From positions 1-41,084 of the forward strand of contig JALSID010000402.1 of assembly GCA_026981825.1 (NCBI GenBank): 41,084 bases of DNA, read 5' to 3'. The notes below the pieces were generated by a model. That model saw nothing but the letters and a program-made list of their open reading frames with translations, was not told the origin of the DNA and did no database searches. This DNA is from Planctomycetota bacterium (GTDB lineage Bacteria; Planctomycetota; Planctomycetia; JALXBF01). Positions 35,051 through 41,084 of this stretch are shown piece by piece. Position 1 is the first letter of the stretch; every line of letters begins with the position of its first letter. Made by a program: the position numbers and the translations under genes.

Positions 35051-37230
35051 TGTGGGAAAGCGTGGCGTGCTCGTTGCTGATGGTGGTGCCGATCTTCGTT
35101 TCGGCCTGGGTGGTGGCCGAAGCGGTGGTCGGGGTCCCGCTGCTGTCGCTGGTGTTGGCCTGCGGGATTCTCTTTTCCTTTCTCTTTGTCGTCCTCATCT
35201 GGCACGTCTACACGGTGCTTGGGGTGGCCGTTTCGCCGGTATCGTTCGGGGTCATCGCCTGGGGGATCTGCCTCGCCTTACTGGTAGGGCGGCGGTGGTT
35301 GCGGCGGATCCGGTGGCGTAAGCCTCGCGGGGTAGGGGCGATGACGTGGGGCGGTTTCCTGCTGGCCAGCTTTGTGGGCGCGTACGCGGTCAGCTATCTG
35401 GTTCGGGCGCTTTGCTATCCGGTCTATGTAGCGAGCGACGCCCCGATCTACCATTTGCCGTTTGCGATCGAGTGGGCTCGGCAGGGGCGTGTGACCCTTG
35501 TGCCCACGCCCTTTGGCGAATCGGCGGCCACGTATTTTCCCGCGAACGCGTCCTGTTGGTATGCGTGGCTGATCCAGATCGCCGGTTCAGAATTGCTCGC
35601 CAAGGCGGGCCAGTGGCCGTTTCTTGTTGCCGGGGCTCTGGCGGTTCACGCTGCAGCACGGCTGGCTCGGGCCGATGGCACGGCGTCCGTTTTGGCTGCC
35701 TGTGCCTGGGCCGTGGCCCCTCACGTGCTGTTCTTCTCGTCCGTGCCGCTTTCGGATCTCGTGCTCGCCTCCTGCATGGTCACGGCCGCGGCCTGTCTGT
35801 TGCTTTGGCGGCGCTGGCAGCGGTGGTCGGGTATGGCGGCCGCGATGCTGTTCCTTGGGGCCGGTGCAGGGACGAAGCTGGTCGCGGTTCTGTTCGTGGC
35901 GCCGCTGGCTGCATTGGGTCTAGCCTGGTTTGTCCTTCGGGGCGCACCCAAAGCGAGGCTGCCCGTGCTGCGGTTCGTGCTCCTCATCCCCCTTCTCGCC
36001 GCCGGCTGTGCGTACTGGTACGGACGAAACGCTCTGCTCACCGGAAACCCGTTCTATCCGGCGCACGTTCAGAGCGGCGACTGGGTGATCTTTCAGGGCT
36101 GGTACACGACGTACACGTTGCGCAACACGAGTCCGTACGCGATTCCCGTGACCGACTGGCAGCGTTTGGCGTCGATTGTGGTCCGCGTGTGCACGCCGGG
36201 GCTGGTTCCACTCTACGCTGCGGCGGCGCTGATCGCTTTCTTCGATCGCCGCCCGGGCTTGGCTGGGCTGGTGGCGATCGTCTGGTTGCACTGGTTCCTC
36301 TACTGGGTGGTGAACCCGTACCAGACCCAGGAGCGGTTTCTCCTGGGCACGCTGGCGCTGATGGCCATCGGGCTGGCGCGGTTGTTAACCCGCTGGAGGT
36401 GGCTTGCGTGGCCGGCGGGGATAGCGGTGCTGATCCAGCCTTTATTTCCTCAGCCGGATCTTTGGGGGATTCTGGGCCGTGCGGAGCTGGCCGGGTTCGA
36501 GCCGTTTCCGCCGTTGGTGAGCTTTCCGGCAGAGCTCGTTCCGGTGCGTGGCCCGGAAGCTGTGGTGGTGTTGGCCGCGGCGGTTGTAACCGCCGTACTG
36601 CGCTGGACGGGGTGGCGGCGGTGGTGGGTTGTGCCGATGGCCGGTGCGGCCGCGTTCGCTCTTGCCGCGTCCGCCTCTCCGGTTCTGTACGTGGCCAGGG
36701 CGCCGCGCGCCCTCCGCTTTTACCCAGTCTGGGAACACACGGCCGGGTGGCTAGCTCTGGAGGACGCCAGCCCCCGTGAGGGGGCAACCGTGGCGTACGC
36801 GGGCACGAACTTGCGCTACTACCTGTACGGCATCGGGCTGCGGAACCGGGTGGTGTACGTGAACGTTGAGGGGGATGCGGACGATTTGATGCATGACTTC
36901 CATCGCCGCGCTGTTGCGGCCGGTCATCCGCTGGCGACGACATCGCGCCCTACGTGGGGGCATCGGCGGCCTCAGTTTCATGTCTGGCTGCAGAACCTGA
37001 AGGCGTTGGGGGTAGACCTTTTGTTCGTTACCGACTTAAATCGGCGAGGCGGGGTCTACCCGTGCGGTTTGGGGGGCTTCCCGATCGAACGGACGTGGGC
37101 GGCTTGGCATCCGGAGATTTTCGAGCTCATCGCGAGCGGGGAGAAGTTCTTCCTGTACAGGGTACGTGTGCCGGACGATCCTTGGTCCGTTCCCGTGCGG
37201 CCGGATCGCGTGCGGCCTCCTTCTCAGTGA
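35051..37230 (+). CDS. Large multi-pass membrane protein (glycosyltransferase-like)
   Basis: Many TM helices; 'DAPIYHLPFAIEWARQGRVTLVPTPFGESAATYFPANASCWYAW' loop after TM1-2; ORF open from 34903, ATG 35051 likely. Confidence 0.7.
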
Positions 37231-38092
37231 GCGTGGCTGATGGCTTCCATTGCGGCTGAAACGCTCATGATGGCGATGCCGCCCAGGAACGCCCCGGCGA
37301 GGCGGGTGCGGTGGTGCCGGTGGAACTGGAGCTCGGGCAGCACGTCGGCGAGCGCGATAACGATCAAGAAGCCCGCGGTAACAGCGATCATTGCCCCGGT
37401 CACCGTTCCAGTAGCGGCCAGTCCGACATCGGACACGAGCGCGCGGACCGCGTAGAAGAAGCCGACGCCGACGGGCACCGCAAGGGCGTACAGGGCGTTT
37501 ACCAGGTGCACGGTTCTCCTGTGGTAACCGGAGCAGAGGAGCAGAGTGGCGATCGTCATGGCGTCGGCGGGCTTGTGGACGAGGATGGCCAGGAAGACGG
37601 AGAAGCTGGAAGCGCTCAGTCCGCTGGGACCGGTGGTCGTGGTGGTACTGGCAAGAGCGAGGCCGGCCGTGAGGGCGTGGAGGGTGAGGCCTGCTGCTAC
37701 CGTGCCGCTCATGAAGCCGTGTCTCCGGATCGTACCGTTTTGCAGGCCGGCAAGTGCGGCTGCGGGCGACATCCGTTCAGCGGGGTTATGCGGAGCCGCG
37801 AGTTCGGGGATGGTGAGGGTCAGTTCGTGCTGGTGGAAGCCGAAGATTCGCTCGCTGATCAGGAGAACAGTGGCTCCGACGAGAGCCCATCCGCCGGCGG
37901 GGGCGCCGGCGAGTTCGAACGATTCGGGCAGCATATGCAGCATCGCCGCGCCCAGCATCACGCCTGCGCTGAAGCTCAGGTAGACCTGCAAGCGGTCGTG
38001 GGTGATTCGTCGCAGCAGGGGAACCCAGCCTCCCAGGAGGGATGCGAGAACGATCAGGACGCAATATGTGGTCAGGGCAAGTAGGGCGTTCA
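37224..38092 (-). CDS. ZIP family metal transporter
   Basis: 'LSFSAGVMLGAAMLHMLPESFE...VAAGLTLHALTAGLALAS...LVHKPADAMTIATLL...FLIVIALADVLPELQFHRHHRTRLAGAFLGGIAIM'. Confidence 0.85.
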
Positions 38093-38583
38093 TGTTGGTA
38101 GCGGTCCGGTTTGTTTGGTGCTGCCGCGGCCGCGTGGCTGCGTTGCCGGTACGCTCGGTTACTGCAGCGGTTCCTGGTTCGCCCGGAGGCGAAGCCACTT
38201 ACCGGCTTGGGATGCCGGGGTACTTCGGTATTGTTCGGAGCTGAGGTGGGTCTTGCTGGAGTGCGAGGGGTTGGTGGGGGGTTTTGGAGTGGCTGGTCGT
38301 GGTGGCTCCGGTGGCGCCGTTGGTTGTCGGCGCGACGGGAGGGTGGGCTGCTTGCCGGGCGAGAGACTGGTGGTCTGGTTGGCAGGCGTTCGGTTCGGGG
38401 CCGAGGATGCGGCTCTTCGGACCGTGTTGAACGGCGGATTGGGGAGGCGGGTGCGTTCGTGGCGGTACGGAGGGCGTGCGTGGGTGTTGGTTGGTGTAGG
38501 GCGTGTACGAAAGCGGGTGTCGGGGTGCCACTAATAAGGTGAGGAGCTTCGTGGCACGTGGGTGACTTGGGAGCAGACTGGGC

Positions 38584-40809
38584 ATGCGTTTGACATTGCG
38601 GACGCTACTGGCTTATATGGACGACACTCTGGAGCCGTCGGAGGCTCGTGATCTGGGCCGCAAGGTGAAGGAGAGTGAGTTTGCCCAGGATCTGATGGAA
38701 CGGATCCGCAAGGTTGTACGGAGCCGGAGGCTTGCAGCTCCGAGTCCTCAGAGTCGGCGGGTCGATGCCAATCTGGTTGCTGAGTATCTGGACAACGTAC
38801 TGGATGCGGAGGAGCTGCGTCGGTTTGAGGCAGCCTGTTTGAAATCGGATGAGGAGTTGGCCGAGGTAGCGGCGTGCCATCAGATTCTGACTCTTCTGGG
38901 GCAGCCGGCTCATTTGGACACTGGTCTGAAGCAGCGGCTGTATGGGCTGGTGTCGGAGCGGATTGGGGTGGCACCGGTGGAGGTGCCGGAGGGCCCGTCG
39001 GTTGGAGGTTTTCCCGGGCCTGGCGACGAGGTACCTCATTTACCGCTGGCTCGATTTGTGGTGGTGGGCATCGTGTTGCTCGGGTTAGCCGTGGCGATCT
39101 GGAAGTGGGGTGAGTGGATGAGTGCTCAGCCAGCGGCCACGGCGTCTCGGACCGCGGTGGAGGAAAAGGGACCTCGGGCCGAGGGGACTGGTCTGGGCGA
39201 GGCGCAGGGGGATCAGGAAGCGGAGCGAGTCGAGCAGAAGGATGTGGCGTCGGGCGCGGAGGAGGCTGCTACTGAGGGGGGTAAGCCGGCGGCTTCGATT
39301 CCGAAGGAAGCAGAGGAGGCCCCGAAGGGGGCTGAGCGAACGGAACCGGCGGCCGAGCCTGAGGGGGGCGAATCCGGACGGGAAGCTTCCACGGCGACAA
39401 AGACGGGGGGAACCGGAGGGGTGTCGGAGCCGGCGGTGCCGGCTGCGGAGGCGGAGGAACGGACGAGCCGTGGGGTTTCTGAGCGACCTGCATCCGAGGC
39501 GGCTGAGCAGGTATTCGGTGTGCTTGCGGCTTCGACCGGCCCGGTGGCGTTGCTCGATCCGGAAAGTCGGAACTGGGTGGTTCCCCAGCTTCCGGCTCGG
39601 GTGCAGCCCTTGCAAGGTGTAGCGAACCTGGTGGGGGTGCGGAGCCGGCTGGACTTCGGTAACTGGTCGGTTACGCTGGTGGATCGCACGGGGGTGGGGT
39701 TGAGTCCGGACCTGGCGAATGAGATGAATGGGCCGGTGCTGTACGTGCACTTTGGGCGGGTGGTCATGAAGCCGGTGCGGACTCCGGGCAAGTTACGGGT
39801 CGTGTGTGCGACGGGGCATGCGTTGGATCTTCGCTTCACCAGCACGGATACGGTAGTGGCGATTCAGGCCGAACCCGTGTACAGGAAGGGGCTTACGGAG
39901 TATGAGGTGCAGATCATCGCAGTACGGGGCACGGTGGAGGTGGAGGTGCTTGCCCCCCAGCCGATGGGGGCAGGTGAGGGCGAGAAGGAGGCAGAGGGAA
40001 CGAAGGAGGGAGAAGCGGAGCCGGCGGCACCTGGAGCCGCAAAAGAGGGGCAAGCCGGTCAGGGAGGGGCAACGGGGTTACGGGTTCGGTATGAGAGCGT
40101 ACAGACGATACGGCTGGACGAGTCGAAGGATCTCCTGTTGGCTTTGGGGACGCAGAAGTGGCAGTTGCGCGACCGGCTGCAGCTTCCGGACTGGGTTACG
40201 GGTACGGGGCGGGATCCGGTACGCCAGCGGGAGGTGGAGGCGTTCTTGAAGACGCTGCGCGGCGAGCGGCGGCTCATTGTGCGGTTATTGGAGCTGGTGC
40301 ACAGCAAGGACACGCGGCCGGCGTTGAAGGAGCTTGCCTTGGAGACGCTCGTGGCGCTGGGGCGGGTGAGTGTTCCGATTGAGATCTTGCGCACTGCGGG
40401 GAACGAGCTGCTCTGGCAGACGGCTGTGCGGGCGATTCGCTGGTATCTGGGGCTTGGGGCCGAGGAGGCGATGGTCGTGTACGACGCGTTGAAGGCGTCG
40501 TTTGCGACGGAGGGAGAGGAAGGGGTGGCTCGGCAGTTGACCGAGGCGGCGATGCTCCTTTTGGCCGGCGTGCCGCGGGAGAGTGTGCGCGAAGAGGGGG
40601 TTCGGGAGTTTTTGGTGGCCATGTTGGCGCCGGAGATGGATCTGGCCTTGCGCCGCCTGGCGTTCGTGAATGTTCTGGAGTTAACGGGGAGTGACTTTGG
40701 TTACAACCCCGAGGCGCCGTCCGAACGGGCGATTAACGCGGTACGGCGTGGTTTGGAGCGTCTTGCGCATCGGGTGGGCCGTGAGGGGCGGAATCCGCGG
40801 ATCCCATGA
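38584..40809 (+). CDS. Membrane protein with two anti-sigma-like N-terminal modules
   Basis: 741 aa; tandem 'LLAYMDDTLEPSEARDLGRKVKESEFAQDLMERIRKV' and 'VAEYLDNVLDAEELRRFEAACLKSDEELAEVAACHQIL'; TM (FVVVGIVLLGLAVAIWKWG); Glu/Ala/Gly-rich linker; C-terminal helical region. Confidence 0.75.
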   Translation: MRLTLRTLLAYMDDTLEPSEARDLGRKVKESEFAQDLMERIRKVVRSRRLAAPSPQSRRVDANLVAEYLDNVLDAEELRRFEAACLKSDEELAEVAACHQILTLLGQPAHLDTGLKQRLYGLVSERIGVAPVEVPEGPSVGGFPGPGDEVPHLPLARFVVVGIVLLGLAVAIWKWGEWMSAQPAATASRTAVEEKGPRAEGTGLGEAQGDQEAERVEQKDVASGAEEAATEGGKPAASIPKEAEEAPKGAERTEPAAEPEGGESGREASTATKTGGTGGVSEPAVPAAEAEERTSRGVSERPASEAAEQVFGVLAASTGPVALLDPESRNWVVPQLPARVQPLQGVANLVGVRSRLDFGNWSVTLVDRTGVGLSPDLANEMNGPVLYVHFGRVVMKPVRTPGKLRVVCATGHALDLRFTSTDTVVAIQAEPVYRKGLTEYEVQIIAVRGTVEVEVLAPQPMGAGEGEKEAEGTKEGEAEPAAPGAAKEGQAGQGGATGLRVRYESVQTIRLDESKDLLLALGTQKWQLRDRLQLPDWVTGTGRDPVRQREVEAFLKTLRGERRLIVRLLELVHSKDTRPALKELALETLVALGRVSVPIEILRTAGNELLWQTAVRAIRWYLGLGAEEAMVVYDALKASFATEGEEGVARQLTEAAMLLLAGVPRESVREEGVREFLVAMLAPEMDLALRRLAFVNVLELTGSDFGYNPEAPSERAINAVRRGLERLAHRVGREGRNPRIP

Positions 40810-41084
40810 GCGAGTCGGTGGGGCTCAGGGGGGCATCTCTCGTGTGTCGGTTGGGGCGTATGGTTCCTGGGGAGTGGGAGTGGGGGGGCCGCGTATTCGC
40901 GCCGGAGCCCACTGGGTTGTGCGGTCGTTTGGTGTCGAGCGCGGTTGGTTCGCGGCCGTGGCCGGTTGCGGCGGGCTGTCGGTTGGTAGGCCCGGCGTGT
41001 GGGGGGCGGTTGGTTTTGGTGGCGATGAGGGCGGCCATTCGAGTCCGTGGGGTCCGGTTGGGGTGGTGTTAGCGGATATTGGGG

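Noticed and set aside
1-41084. CRISPR arrays, rRNA genes, transposases, prophage genes
   Set aside because: I looked for these and saw no regularly spaced repeats, rRNA signatures or transposase/integrase motifs, so the TROVE partial duplication has no visible mobile element to explain it.

Overview
This 41 kb window is high-GC and almost fully coding. It looks like a Gram-negative chromosome; Planctomycetota is my inference from gene content and style, not tested. Main content: (1) a chemotaxis cluster read on the minus strand (cheY, cheX-like, cheA, cheW, PAS-MCP, a single-domain response regulator, cheB, cheR) at about 2.1-9.7 kb, followed by three more MCPs: a soluble one, one with a Tll0287/DUF3365-like CxxCH sensor, and one PilJ-like; (2) a full-length TROVE/Ro60-like (Rsr) gene at 23.2-24.6 kb and a partial copy at 17.4-18.1 kb that keeps only the vWA domain. 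The two copies share a near-identical ~366 bp core inside more diverged flanks, and both are followed by strongly self-complementary non-coding DNA (possible Y-RNA or other structured RNA); (3) between the two TROVE copies, a plus-strand operon coding for a small Cys-rich secreted protein, a membrane-anchored unknown, a C39-like peptidase and a frameshifted GT39-like glycosyltransferase. An (AAG)8 microsatellite lies inside its putative promoter spacer, so the operon may be phase-variable; (4) LptD-like, radical SAM, Tpx, alpha/beta hydrolase, a LarA-like protein lacking canonical catalytic residues, YgfZ-like, a membrane glycosyltransferase, a ZIP transporter, and a tandem anti-sigma-like membrane protein. 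The best candidate for an undescribed system is the TROVE pair, its flanking structured RNAs and the enclosed AAG-controlled secreted-peptide/C39 operon. All functional links between these parts are inference.
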